From: Sordaria brevicollis
Taxonomy: Eukaryota > Ascomycota > Sordariomycetes > Sordariales > Sordariaceae
Direction of reading: 5' to 3'
NCBI GenBank assembly: GCA_033439795.1
Contig: JAUTDP010000008.1
Coordinates: 3,286,001-3,350,000 of the forward strand
DNA: 64,000 bases
In this document: positions 23,212 to 34,728 of the stretch, piece by piece
How the letters are laid out: the number at the start of each line of letters is the position of its first letter
How positions within the stretch are numbered: position 1 is the stretch's first letter
Notes under the pieces: model-generated
What the model was told of the DNA's origin: nothing
The model's input: only the letters and a program-made list of their open reading frames with translations
The model's database searches: none
Made by a program: the position numbers and the translations under genes

Positions 23212-23669
23212 TCAACTTTTGTCATAATGATGAAATCGCTAAACGATTTTCCAATAAAACGCACTGAGACGCTAAGCCAGCCCATCGTGTTACCCCCCTG
23301 GGTCTTCATGGAGCTCGCCTTTTCCTACGCTGTCCTTTCATTCGGTTGTCAATACATATGACCGCGATGCCCAACACGGGCAATCAGCAACCTTCCCTTC
23401 CTCCACCCTTACGTCGAAGCCTTCATCTGATCATTACTGTAGCGTCATAAACGTTATCGAGGCCCACGCCACTCAACATGCGGCCATATAATTTGCTCCC
23501 ATATAAAACGAATGGTAGCTACCACGGCTGTACAATATTGGACACGCGCAAGGTGTCTGCTAAACGGTCTCACCTCGCCATAGGTTTCTATCTCCGTTAC
23601 TTTGTGATAGAAGATAAAGCACATCAATACATAAAGTACCACCCCAAGGATCATGAGGATTCGCTCACA
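23212..23669. other. convergent intergenic gap
   Basis: About 0.46 kb between the Cnl2-like gene and the thioredoxin-like gene, expected to hold both 3' UTRs. Nothing else seen. Confidence 0.6.
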
Positions 23670-24661
23670 CTAAGACCGACCATCACCGGGAGCAGCACCA
23701 CGAGGGGCAGGGTTGGCGCCGCGGTTCTGATTGGGTCCCATGCTGCGGTTCCTACAGCAAGAAAAATACGTGTTAGCATCCGAGACCAAGCAACGAAACG
23801 TAATGTGGGAAAGTGACTCACATCATCGTCCTGCTGAAAAAGGAAACAAAGAGCATCATGGCCCACGAGGGGATGATGCTAAGGTAGTGAAGCACGTAGG
23901 CAATGGGGACAGAGAGGTTGTACTGGGCAATAGAGCCGTCAAAGGGGTGGAGGGCGCCCTCGATAAGCTTCAGGCCGGCCGCCTCCTTGCCCTCGTTTCT
24001 CTCCTTGTCAAACGTGTCGAGAAGGTCGGCGGGCGTGATGGTGGTGAAGTTGAGGCGCTTCCAGTAGATGTCGACGGCCGCAGGCTGGGGGAGCATGTCA
24101 AACACCCAGAGGGACGACGCGCCGGCCGACCAGACGTTGCAAAGGACGGGCTCGTCTTCGCAGTCGAGGACGGCGAGGTGGGGGGAGTCGCCGATGGTTG
24201 AGAACTTTTCGACCGTCTCGCCGAAGGCTTGGTCGACTGGTCCGCAGCGGCCTGTCATTGCATACATCAGTCAGTCATGTCTTTCTCTGTTACCTCATGG
24301 GCGATAAGAAAAACAACATACCAAAGCACGTCTTGTTGCCACCAGTCACCAACACCCACCACTCCTCGGGGGTAGTGGCGCCCGGCTGGACGGGAGCGTA
24401 CAAGGTGTCCTTCCAGTTGGAGAGCGTGAGGCGCTCAACCTTCTTGGTGTTTACCGTGCTGGTAGTGGCAGACCCATCGTTGGCGACAATGGGCTTTTGC
24501 TGAGGAACCTCATCGGCGGCCTGTTGAACGGCAGCAGGACCGGCAGTGCCAGCAAAGCTTCCGAGGAAGTTCTGGAACTTGGCCTTGTACTGGTCGAGAG
24601 GGCTTTCGGCGGCAGCCAGAAGAGGCAATGCCAGGACGGCGGCGGAGGTAGAGAAGCGCAT
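23670..24661 (-). CDS. secretory-pathway thioredoxin-like membrane protein
   Basis: Spliced model of 283 aa in three exons: 24661-24322, 24251-23822, 23751-23670; introns of 70 bp each, GT-AG, all frames joined. Residues 1-19 form a signal peptide. A thioredoxin-fold-like region spans about 75-215: WWVLVTGGNKTCFGRC contains cysteines 112 and 116 where thioredoxins have CxxC, followed by LAVLDCEDEPVLCNVW and a conserved SLWVFDMLP strand. Residues about 228-255 are hydrophobic (VPIAYVLHYLSIIP, AMMLFVSFF), likely one membrane span, leaving a short Gly/Pro/Asn-rich cytosolic tail. It may be an ER-resident redox or chaperone-like protein, but function is inferred only. The spacing CxxxC differs from active thioredoxins. 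Confidence 0.75.
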
Positions 24662-25684
24662 TGTGTATGGACTGTTGGACGAGAACCGGGACCGTGAGAA
24701 TGGAATGGATGATGGTACAGGAGAGAGAGTTCACGAGACCAAAAAAAAGAGAATCAGATGTCAAGCTGTCTTTTTATTTTGTTAGCTCCAATGATGTGAT
24801 GTAAGGACACCCGTTCTCAACGGATGCAAGAGCAATGAGGGGCCCGGAGCGAGGGCTGGACGTATCACAAGAGAGCCTGGGGTCTCCAGTCTGTAGCTCA
24901 ATGCGGGTGGGTGGAGTAAGATGGATACATAGGTATTGGCGAAGAAGGGGACGAGGATTCGAGGAAGAGTCTTGGTACCTTTTGGTTATAGTATGTCTCG
25001 TTGTCCCGAGAACAATGTTATTGTAAACAAACACTCCCTATATTGAAGTCTCTGGAAACTGGTTAGAAGACGGCGCGTTGAAGAAAGAAAGTCGATGGAC
25101 CATGAAACGAGACACAAGAATCAAAAATAAAGACAATAGGTGTAGATAAACCCAGCTTTTTATTCACAACATTGCGCACTTCGCCGCCGTGCTCTTGCTG
25201 CTACCCACAACGTTGCGATACAAATGGGGAACCGTAGCAACAGAAGCAGGTGTCAGGGGCCAACCGGGGGGAAGCACTCAGCTCGAGACCCTTCTGTTCA
25301 CAACCGTGACAACCAACCGGCCGCCGCCCAACAAACTGGAACACGGCCCGCAACAGCTTCCAACCCCGGCCCCCCGGATTCTAGGCAGAACCCCACAGTA
25401 AACCCCAACCCCGAGGAAGAACGTGAGTTCCCGCCGCGCCAAGTGATGTGAGCCAAGAATGTGCCAAGAGCAACCAAGCTTCTTATCAGTTATCGTCTAA
25501 GCGCGCGGTGGCACACACTTCAACCTCCAGCCACAGTGTAACATCATTGCGAACGAGCTGTCATCACTGTGGCTTGTGGTTGGTGGGGGCCCGTTTTAGA
25601 TTATTGGCACCTTGACGACCTCGACCTCGACACTACAACATTACATCCATATATATCGTCGGCGCATATTTGTTAACATCGGAT
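24662..25684. promoter_or_regulatory. bidirectional promoter region (thioredoxin-like gene and Fta7-like gene)
   Basis: About 1.0 kb between two divergent starts. Chance ORFs only; no specific regulatory site was recognised. Confidence 0.5.
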
Positions 25685-27672
25685 ATGGTGAGGTCAATTC
25701 ACTTCTTTTTGTTGCAATACATGCTAACCGTCACAAAAAGGCGCCCGAGATACCAAATCAAAAGAGGAAACGCGGCCGTCCACCCAACGCGTCCAAGACA
25801 GGAGAAGACGCGTCGCAGCAGCCCGTAGAGGAGACAACGACCACAACAACAAGGAGGGGGAAGCCAGCAGAAACTACAACCACACAATCAGAAAATGCAG
25901 GGACAAAGAAACGAGGACGCCCTAAGAAGGCGCTCGACACCGAACCCACCCTAGAGGAAGAGGCTATACCTGTTGTGGCCGAGAAGCAGCAGTCCAAGCG
26001 AGGCCCGAAAGCCACCAGAGAGCAGGAACCTGTCGTGGAGGAACAGCCCAATCCTAGGAAGAGAGGGCGACCAACGAAGGATCGTACCCAAGAAGCCAGC
26101 ACCGATACACCTGCGGAGGAAACGAGACCACGCAAACGGAGGAAGCCATCACCTGTCGTAGAAGAGGAGCCAGTGGAAGACGAGGACGAATCAGTTACGG
26201 AACCTGCAAAGAAAACACGAGGGAGGCCGAGCAAGGATGCGGGAAAGGCGGCAAAGGAGCAACCAGCACAGAAGGAGGACGGCCGCCAAAGTAAAAGGTC
26301 AACCGACACAACCCAGCAATCCTCGAAAACTACTCGACGTGGAAAGGAGAATAGGCGAGATCCATCGGAAGATCGGGATAACAGTCGCTCATCTTTACGC
26401 GAAGTATCTGTCTCACAAGCTCAGAACCGGGTCTCTCCTCCGCAGAATGAGAAGCCTAATAGGAGTAGGAAAGGAAAGAAGGTAGCGCAAGCTGAAGCTG
26501 AGGACGAAGACGTCGACGAGGAAGCGTCAAAACGACAGCGCAGAAGGAGTCAGGCCGCCGCAGAAACAGAGGAGCCCGAACGTCCTGAAGCGACACGGAA
26601 GAGGCGTGGACCAGCAAATCGCCCCGTCAATGCCACCGTAACCGAGAAGGCCGTGTCTGCGGCCGCTGCTAAGAAACAGCGGGCAGAGAAACGATCAACC
26701 AGAGACTCGGAGGATGCGACAGCAGATAAGCCACGACGACGAAAAGATGCCGAACCAGATGAGAACGAACAACCCCCCGTCCGAGAACCAAAAGAGAAAC
26801 TGCCTCCCATCCCGAAATACCGCCACCTCACATCCCGCACCCGCCAGATCCCCCGCTCGACTATCGCCTCCAAGTGGTCTCCCCTCGACGGTCCCTCCAT
26901 CGCCGCAGTAGACAGCATAATCGCCGACGCCTCACGGCCCATTCTCTTCCGCCTCCGCGAAACCCGCAGCGACACGAGCCGACACGCTCACGCCCAAGAT
27001 ATTCTAACCACATTCGCTTCGCGCCTCCACAAAAAGCTAGAAAAGGGCATGCCATTCCCACCACCTTCCCTGCCTTCAACCTCCAGACAACCCAAGTTGG
27101 ACGTCGACGGCGAACCAGCAAGCGCCAGCCACGAAGCCGAATTCGACTTTGAGAAAACCGTCAACGCGATCCAAGCCCTAGAACGAACACTCGATCCACT
27201 CTTGCACTCCGTCGCGCTCCTTAAGCGGGAGAAAGAAAAAGAGGAGCAAGAGCTGGAGCGAGCCTACAGGCGGTTGCGAACGCTGGAAACTAATGCTAGG
27301 ACGCAGTCCAGGAGTTGGCGGGAGCGTGGCAAGAGAGATCATGTTTTGGCACCTGGGATACGGCCTACTGGACCTGGTGCTGGTGCTGCTGGTGGAAGGG
27401 AATGGGAGGAGGAAGGGGAGGTTGAGTTGGTTAAGAGGTCAACCCCTGAGGAGGAAAATAGTGGGAGTGGGAGTGTGTTCAAGGAGATTGAAGATGATGA
27501 GGAGCTTGTTAAGGTGGCCCAGCAACTGGGAAGCCATATGGAGAGTATGAGAGGGAATTTGGAGCAGATTGAGGGCGTGGTGCCGGCTATGGAGAAGACG
27601 AAGGGGGCGTTGCAGGGGGTTTTGCAAAAGTACTTGGACGAGAAGCAGTATGAGCAGGTTGTCTTTGGGTAG
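25685..27672 (+). CDS. fta7: inner-kinetochore protein, Fta7/CENP-Q (Okp1) family, with AT-hooks
   Basis: Spliced model of 644 aa. Exon 1 contributes only the ATG (25685-25687); a 53-bp intron (GTGAGG donor, GCTAAC branch, AAAG acceptor) joins it to exon 2 (25741-27672), giving MAPEIPNQKRKRGRP. The N-terminal 330 residues are charged and disordered, with four AT-hook cores RGRP (about residues 12-15, 56-61, 107-112, 159-164). The conserved Fta7/CENP-Q part is at about 355-530: IPKYRHLTSRTRQIPRSTI, KWSPLDGPSIAAV, and a coiled coil near 485-522. The family is part of the COMA/CCAN complex that links centromeric chromatin to the outer kinetochore. A different upstream start (25612) would need a non-ATG codon. 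Confidence 0.8.
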
Positions 27673-28147
27673 GCGGATAGTGCAGTGCTGAGTTGCAGCA
27701 TGTCTTCTGGCCGAGGTTGTTATTGGCGTTGGCGGAGTTCTTGTTGGATGGATGATATCCGGACTTGATGTCCATCAGTCATGAAGATTATTGTATGTTT
27801 GATCAAGCGATCACGTATCAACAGCGCTGGCCATATCTTGGGCCCTCTCTCTGGCGTACCAGCCGCCATTCAGTGAACTCTAGCAGGTGAACTAATGGGT
27901 AGGAAATGCAGTCTAGCGCAAGGACAGATTGTAAGACACGGGTATTATACTCGTCTATATGCTCCTGGCGGCAACGTCGACGACGAATGCCAAAGCCAAT
28001 AACTTCCTTCCCTCATGTCCAGGCCTCTATGTCCGATCCTTTTATGTACCTGTCCTATACCACCAAGATCCTAACGCCAGAAATGCAAACAACAAAGCTA
28101 AGCTAAGCAACACGTGTTTTTGAACCTAGCAAGAACCAGAGAGACGA
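27673..28147. other. convergent intergenic gap
   Basis: About 0.47 kb between the Fta7-like gene and the LicD-family gene, presumably both 3' UTRs. Nothing further seen. Confidence 0.6.
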
Positions 28148-29770
28148 TCACGCCCCCTTCTTAGCCAACTCGGTCTTCACCCACTTCTTTCGTCCATGGT
28201 CAAAGTAGTGTCTGCCATATCAATCGTCAGTAAGTCAACACCCCCAACATTACAACCAGAAAAAAGTTACTCACCCAGCAAACTCCTCCACCGTCAAACT
28301 CTTCCCTCCATACTCCTCCGTCAAAATCCCATCCACATCAAACGGCACCCATGCCTCCACGCCCTCGAACTCCGTTCTCCTAAGTGGCCAAATCTGCCTC
28401 GTCGCATACCCATGATAATTCTTGTCCGTCCACACCCCGATCCCTTTCCCTCTGCCACTTCCGGTCTGCTTTGCAGTCTCCAATCGGTCCTCACTGAGTC
28501 CTGTGATATCCACATACATGCCGTTTTCCATATCGATCCACCGCGCGTCGATGATGTTGAGGCCGTCTAGCCGTGTCCGTTGTGACCAGTAAGGGTTTAC
28601 GTCGAGCATGTATTTTTTTGTTCGAAGTTCGCCGGCTTCGTCCTTCTTCCCCCTTTTCTCTTCCTCCTTCTGCCCTTGGTCCGTCCGTTCTTCCCCTCTC
28701 TTCACCAACTTTATCCCTTCTTCCTCCGCTCTCTTAATCACCCCCCTCCTGCCGTCTCCTCCCAGCGCCATCCTCTGCCTTTGCTTCTTTCCCATCTCCT
28801 TCTCTCTCTTCTCGTCCTTCCTCACCCCGGCTCCAACCCTCTCTTCTTCCACCCCCATCCCCTCCCCCTCTTGTCCCTCCTCCACTCCCTCATCCTCAGG
28901 AGTAACCCGAAAAACATACTCCCAAACAGTCCCGTTCCAATTCCCTCCCATCTCCCCTAACGTCTTATTACTAACCTGAACATCCAAATCATAATCCCAC
29001 GGCATAACCCCGCCATTCCAATACCATCCCAACAAAGTCCCATGCGCTAACCACGTCTTTAGGTTCAACTCACTCGTCATCAACAGGTAGGAGCGGATGA
29101 GGTGCCGGAGATGGATTATGTGCGGAGCGTAGGGGATGGGTTCCCCGCTGAAGAAGCGCGAGTCGTAGTGCGAGAGGACTTCGGTGTAGCCTGGTTCATG
29201 GAAGTATTTGTGTTCTGGTAATAATGGGTTGGTTGAGGAGGGGAGGGAGGGGGTGGTGGAAGTGGTTGGAGTGGTGGTGGTGGGTTGGTGGTCGGGTTGT
29301 GGTTGGGGTGGTGAGGCTGCGAATTGCTTGAATTGGGCTTTTCCTTGGGTTTTTGGGTCTTGCGGTACGGCTTGCGGTTGGGATTGGGATTGTGAGGAGG
29401 AAAAAGAGGAGGGACGGCGGGAGAGAGGGCGGGGGTGGCCGGCGGTTGCGGGACGGGCGGCGGCGTTGGCGAAGGGGTTGTGGTCGTTGTTGGTGTTGGT
29501 GTTGGTTATGGAATTGGATTGGGCTTGAGGAGAGTCCGCTTTGACGGTGGGCTCGTTGTTATTGGAGGCACCCGATGGATTGGCGATCTGCTGTTTAACG
29601 GGAGGCTTGAGCAAGTTGCTGTGGCCTTCGATTGGCAGTGGGAGGGGATTGGCGAGTGAGGATAGGATGAGGGACAAGGTCATGAGGAGGGTCAATAGAT
29701 GGCGGCTGCCCTTTCTTGATGTTGTTGACGTCGCGGCTCTTCGTTCTGGTGTTAGTGAGGACGACATCAT
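28148..29770 (-). CDS. LicD-family protein (fungal Mnn4-like glycan phosphotransferase candidate)
   Basis: Spliced model of 519 aa: exons 29770-28275 and 28211-28148, one 63-bp intron. Residues about 22-42 are a signal anchor (LLTLLMTLSLILSSL), so the protein should be Golgi type II. A Ser/Gln/Pro/Asn-rich stem follows (about 45-185). The LicD nucleotidyltransferase-like core starts near 195 (HEPGYTEVLSHYDSRFF) and contains WLAHGTLLGWYWNGGVMPWD and DYDLDVQV (about 259-266). It is interrupted by about 80 residues of Glu/Lys/Arg-rich sequence (about 300-383) before LDVNPYW, IDARWIDMENGMYVDITGL and YGGKSLTVEEFAGHYFDHG. Related fungal proteins act in mannosylphosphate transfer to cell-wall glycans; here this is inference. 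Confidence 0.85.
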
Positions 29771-31829
29771 TGCGGTAACGAATTCGAAAGGGGTGTTGGG
29801 GTCGTGGAAGGAAGGGTAAGCCGTCGATATCAGGCAGAGATTTGGGGGGAAAACGAAGAATGAAATATTGATCGGAAGAAAGGAAACTGAATGCTTTCAG
29901 GCACTGATTAATTTTTTTCCAGATGATTTGTGAATGCGCCGGAAGACCGGATGAAAAGAAATGGACGAACTCAGGTCCGACCCATCACTGATGACGAACT
30001 CAACAGGTCTTTGCTTTTACCAGCAATCAACTAAAGAAAGAACTTGCGGTATCGGTCAAGGAGATATCAAAATGATCAACAACTGGTAAACTCAACAAAA
30101 CGAAAGGAGTTAGCAAAGAAGAGAAACAAAACCACCACGAGAGCTTGCGTCACCGTGAAGGGTCGATGAAACGGTAAACGGGGGTGGTGAAGCCAGGGGA
30201 CCCTGTTCATGATTGCGCGGCCTGTGGACTCCACGGATATAAAAAGGGAAAGCTTGGGCGATGAATAACTGACTGACTCGAATATGTTGTCTAGAAACTG
30301 ACTGACTACCCCTGAACGACGGGTATATATAGGGCAATGTCTCGTGTGTGTATACGCGCGTTCTGATTTTAGCAATGGAGGGTATGGCAAAGGATTCGTA
30401 AGTACAGAGGTCGTATGGTTTAGAGGTGTGGATACGGAGATATGTGTAAGTGATGAGCTAGGAACAACTAAGGGGGGAACACAAGAATAGCGGATGAACT
30501 TGAGATCATGTTAGGAGGTATTGACGAGAATCTTGAAGCTTTGTATGTGAAACTAATTTTCATAAAGGGCTTGTATCAAGAAACTCCACGATATTTCGAT
30601 AACCCGGGTTCTGAAGTTCAGGAGAACAGCAGACACGAGCCTGATATCATCGGAACCCCACGCGGCAAACCTCCCTGACAAGTCCCAAGCGCGTTCCTGA
30701 ACACTCGTCACCGTGTGCGATCTCTTCCATGCTACCATCGTCCCATTGTCCCATCGTGGCTCTGCCTCTCCGTCGACTATCAGACACCTCGGTTCGGTTG
30801 TTCTCCAAGCAAGCAATTATCACCAGAATCCCTAACCCTACTGAGGGCTTGAGGCGGAGTGTCGGTACAAAACCACCGATGAACGGACCTTCAACGCACA
30901 GGTACATGCTCAAGCGCCCCAGGGGCCAGGCGAGACAGGACGGGATGGATTTTAATAGGTGGACGGCGTGCCTGGAAATCTGGCATGGATGGCGGTGGGC
31001 ATGATGTTGGTACGCTCAGAAATGCCTGTGGCCTGTGAGTTACGTACCGGCGGGATGCTTCTCTGCGATCACAACCTTCGGCTCAGAACAACTTGATACA
31101 TAGGAAAACTTCATAGCCTTGTTCGATGTGTCCTTCAGCTTTTGTCTGTTTTGGCCATTCTCCATGGATCGTTTTGGCAAACAACAACAAGAAATTGGGA
31201 GCTTGAAAGAGTTGTAGTGGTTGTCGACAACTGTACAGTTAGCGCACCTCCAGTCCTCGACATGACGCGGAGGTAAAAATACGATTATGATGACAGACAG
31301 GCACTGCTCGGCGTTGTCTGCATCACAGCCACAGGTACATCACATGTTATTCGTCCGCATTGCATAACCGGCGGGCTTTTCACGATACTTTTGTGTCACT
31401 CAATAATCCTTTCCATGATGAGGTTATCGCGAACTCTTGTGTCGATGAAATTGTTTGATATCGAGATTATCTTTTGTTCTACTCTACACTAGATACGCCC
31501 CATCGCAAATGTCCTTTCCTTGATATCTTCCTTTCTATCGAACGCCTTACTCCTTCCTCTTTTTCCTTACCAACTTTCCCTTGCTGAAAGCAAACTACCA
31601 AACCTATGGGGGGTATCTTATTCATACATCATTATCTATCCACAACATCCTTTTCCCTGACCTAAGAAAGGAAAATCCATTGAGGGAAACGAAAATTCTT
31701 CCTATGTATAATGCCACCGCTACTCGTCAAAGAGAGAAGACGAGCCAACAACGACCAAGCGAATTTCCCGCCAAACCAAACGCCAAACGCAGCCCCAAAC
31801 TCAACCACACCCCAAGACTTCTATAAAAC
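29771..31829. other. 2.1-kb intergenic region
   Basis: Between the LicD gene start and the 3' end of the 949-aa gene. Only short chance frames. It holds the LicD promoter and the 3' UTR of the neighbour. Confidence 0.55.
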
Positions 31830-34728
31830 TCAAAAGACCTTGGAACCAGGATGAATATCGTCCTCATACGCACTCGGATCCATCTGAATAATCCCCTGGC
31901 TCGCCGAGGCCTTCAGGTGACCACCGTGTCCACCGTTACCACCAGCGCCAGAAGCAGTAGCAAAATGCGTGAACCTCACCGGGCTCGACAATGCATGGTT
32001 ATTGTTGCTAGCGCCAGGATGGCCTGGAGCCGTGTTATGCTGACGATGCTGATGTCCCTGCTGATGCCACTTATTCGACTCACCAGATGAATGATGCCCA
32101 CCACCCGCAGCAGCAGGAGCGCGTCTAACCGGGCTCTGACTTCTCGTGGGAGTCTGCTCCAGAATAGGTGACGGCGGACCCTGATACTGCGGTGCACCAC
32201 CGACCCAGATGCCATCGCCGTTGGAAGTGGTTGTGTTGCCTGACTCTCTCTGCTCCTCTTGCTGCTGCTGCTCGATAGTCTTTTGCTCCTCGCCATTCTG
32301 GCCGGATTCAATCATCCCCTTTTGGACTTCCCTTTCTACCACCGCTCTGAAAAAGCCGATGCACTCGCCTAGCTTCCTCTCTTCTGTATCTCCCGCACCT
32401 AGCAAGCCGCACAAAGCTCGTGCGCCGACAAGTTGCTTAGCCACTACCGTATCCGGCTGACAGAATGTCCGGATGCGCATGGCCCTAGCATCAGTCTTGA
32501 CGCCGTCGACGATTCCCAACACGGCAGTGGTATTGGCCGCGGCAGGGCCGTAGAATTTGAAGTCGTTAACGTGCAGACGCACCAAATCGAGCTGGGTCTC
32601 GAGGTCGTACCGGAAGGAGACGACGCGGGGGCGGCCTTTGGATTTCCAGGTGTCTGAGATACGCTTCAGCTTGGTGCTGTCGAGCAGACCGAGGGAGAGC
32701 TGGGTGGTGATGTAAGTGTCGAGGAGGGTGGAGAGGAGGAATTCCATCTCGCAGTACAGCAAAGATTGCTCGCGCGGGGTGAGACTGATTTGTAAAGTCC
32801 GAGGAGAGTGTGGCTTGTTTGAGTCGTGTGAGGAGCGCTGGTTGTTGGCCTCTGGCAGAGGGGCAGAGACGAAGTCTTTGGCTTTCTTGACGAGGTTGTC
32901 GAGGAAACCGGGTTTGCGCGCGGGGGTGCCGGTGGTGGATGGTTTCTTGCTGTGGCCGTTGGGGGTAGAAGTGTTGGTGGCAGCGGTGGTGGGTTGTTTC
33001 GGGTTCTGAGTGTCCGAGGGACGAGAGGTGGACTCCAGCCAGCCATTCTCGCCGATCAGCGTCTTGGACGCCATGCGCATGTTGCGGTTGGGATTGTTGA
33101 TATTGTGAACTGGAAAGAGAGGAGTCAAAGCCGAATAGTGGAAGTCGTCCGTGGTCGCTCCGTTGGATCCTTGACCGGTGCCGGGACGGTCACCACTGTG
33201 GTTAGACAGCTTGGTTGGAGCACGAGCGACTTCTGAGCTTTGGTTATTCTGCTGGCCAGACTCCGGGTTGGCGACCCAGTTGCTCCAGTTACCGTAGTCC
33301 TGAAGGATGCTGAGAGTCTGAGAATATGAGCTGTCGTTCTCCTGGTTGTTCTCGCGGATGGTCTCCTTGACGATGTGGAGCGGGCTGATCTGAGATTTGA
33401 AGCGAGGGTCGGGAACGAGGGCCTGCTCTTGGTTCTCTTGGGAATAGACCGAGGACTTGTCTACAGTGACAAGCTGAACAGCCTGGGAAGCCACTCGCGC
33501 GTCTGGCTCTGGTGAGTAGTGGATGACGATGGGCTCACGCTGGGCCGTGACCTTGGCGTGAAGACGAGCAATGTCAGTATCGATGGGAGCAAGCGGGACA
33601 CGTTCTTGACGGCGTCTGGAAGGAGATGGGGAACCGAGGCGGAAGGCGGCGACTTCGCTAGTGATCTCAGCAGCAACTTGCTGCTGGTGATGCTCTTGTT
33701 GTAATCTGCTAGCAGACTGAGGGGACAGGCAGTGCTGTCGCGGCTGCTGATGCTCTTGCTGCTGCTGTCTATGTCTGCTGCTCACCGGCTTGGGGGATTC
33801 GTACTGCTTATCCCACGAAACTTGGTGCTGATGGAACTGCCTCACCTTGCTGGCGGGTTGAGGCGACTGATACGACTCGGGTTCATTCCCATGTCGACGT
33901 TGCTCGGAGCTGGATGTCTTCTGACCGGTGCCTCTTCTGGCAGGCGAAGGCGAGCGCTGTCTGGAAGGGGTCGCCTCTTGCTGATCTTTTCTTCTCTTTG
34001 CGGGAGAAAGCGACCTAAATCGCTGCTTGAGGGTCTTGTGTTCCTTGGTCTTGGGATTAGAAGATGCGACGACTTCGGGTTGATGGGCATGAGGCTGAGC
34101 AGCCGGGCGACCGCGAGATTCTCTCTCCGTGTCGCCATCTTCGGACAGGCTTCTGTGGGTCAGCATGAGAAGAAGGATGGTACGGATGTTGGGGCGCTTA
34201 CACTTTGGCCAGCTTCTCCATCTGCGACTCGGTCAAACTAAGTTGCAAGAGATGCTTCTGGGGCTGAGAACCCGCAGTCTCTAGGGTAGGAGAGCGACTG
34301 CGATTACCCATGGACTTGGAGACGGGGATAAAGTTGCCGCGAATGGCCTTGCTGTCGTGGGAATACATGGTGAGCTCGGTATTCTGCTGACGAGAAGCAA
34401 TGTCGAAAGGTGGTCGAGTGACTGACGGAATATCGGTGGTGATATCCTGCTGTGGTGGGCGCGTCGAGGTTGTAGACGGTTGCTGTTTATGGGATGCCTT
34501 GTTGCTTTGTTGCGAAGGATGATGTTGATGTTGATGATGATGATGCTGCTGTTTTTGAGGATTGCCGTCAGGAAGCAAGTCGGGCGTGAGATTTCCTTTT
34601 CTGCGCAGCGGAGGATGGTTCGAATTGGCTGAAGAGAGGGAGAGGTGACTCGCGACAGGACTGGGTAGAGGGGCAGCAATAAGTCCGGGAGTAGGAAGAT
34701 CGGTGACCCAGTTCTGGACCCGGTCCAT
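31830..34728 (-). CDS. large, mostly disordered fungal protein with a conserved C-terminal helical region
   Basis: Spliced model of 949 aa: exons 34728-34202 and 34152-31830, one 49-bp intron with GTAAGC donor, GCTGAC branch and CAG acceptor. Residues 1-620 are low in complexity: a His/Gln tract near 60-75, many Ser-Pro and Arg-Ser-Pro motifs (RFRSLSPAKRR, RQRSPSPARRG) and Gln-rich stretches. Residues about 625-790 look folded: LTPREQSLLYCEMEFLL, LDTYITTQLSLGLLD, RPRVVSFRYDLETQLDL, followed by TDARAMRIRTFCQPD. The end is again Gly/His/Ser-rich. I do not recognise the family; the composition suggests a regulatory scaffold with many phosphorylation sites. Single-exon reading of the second part alone would lose the conserved start. 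Confidence 0.8.
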
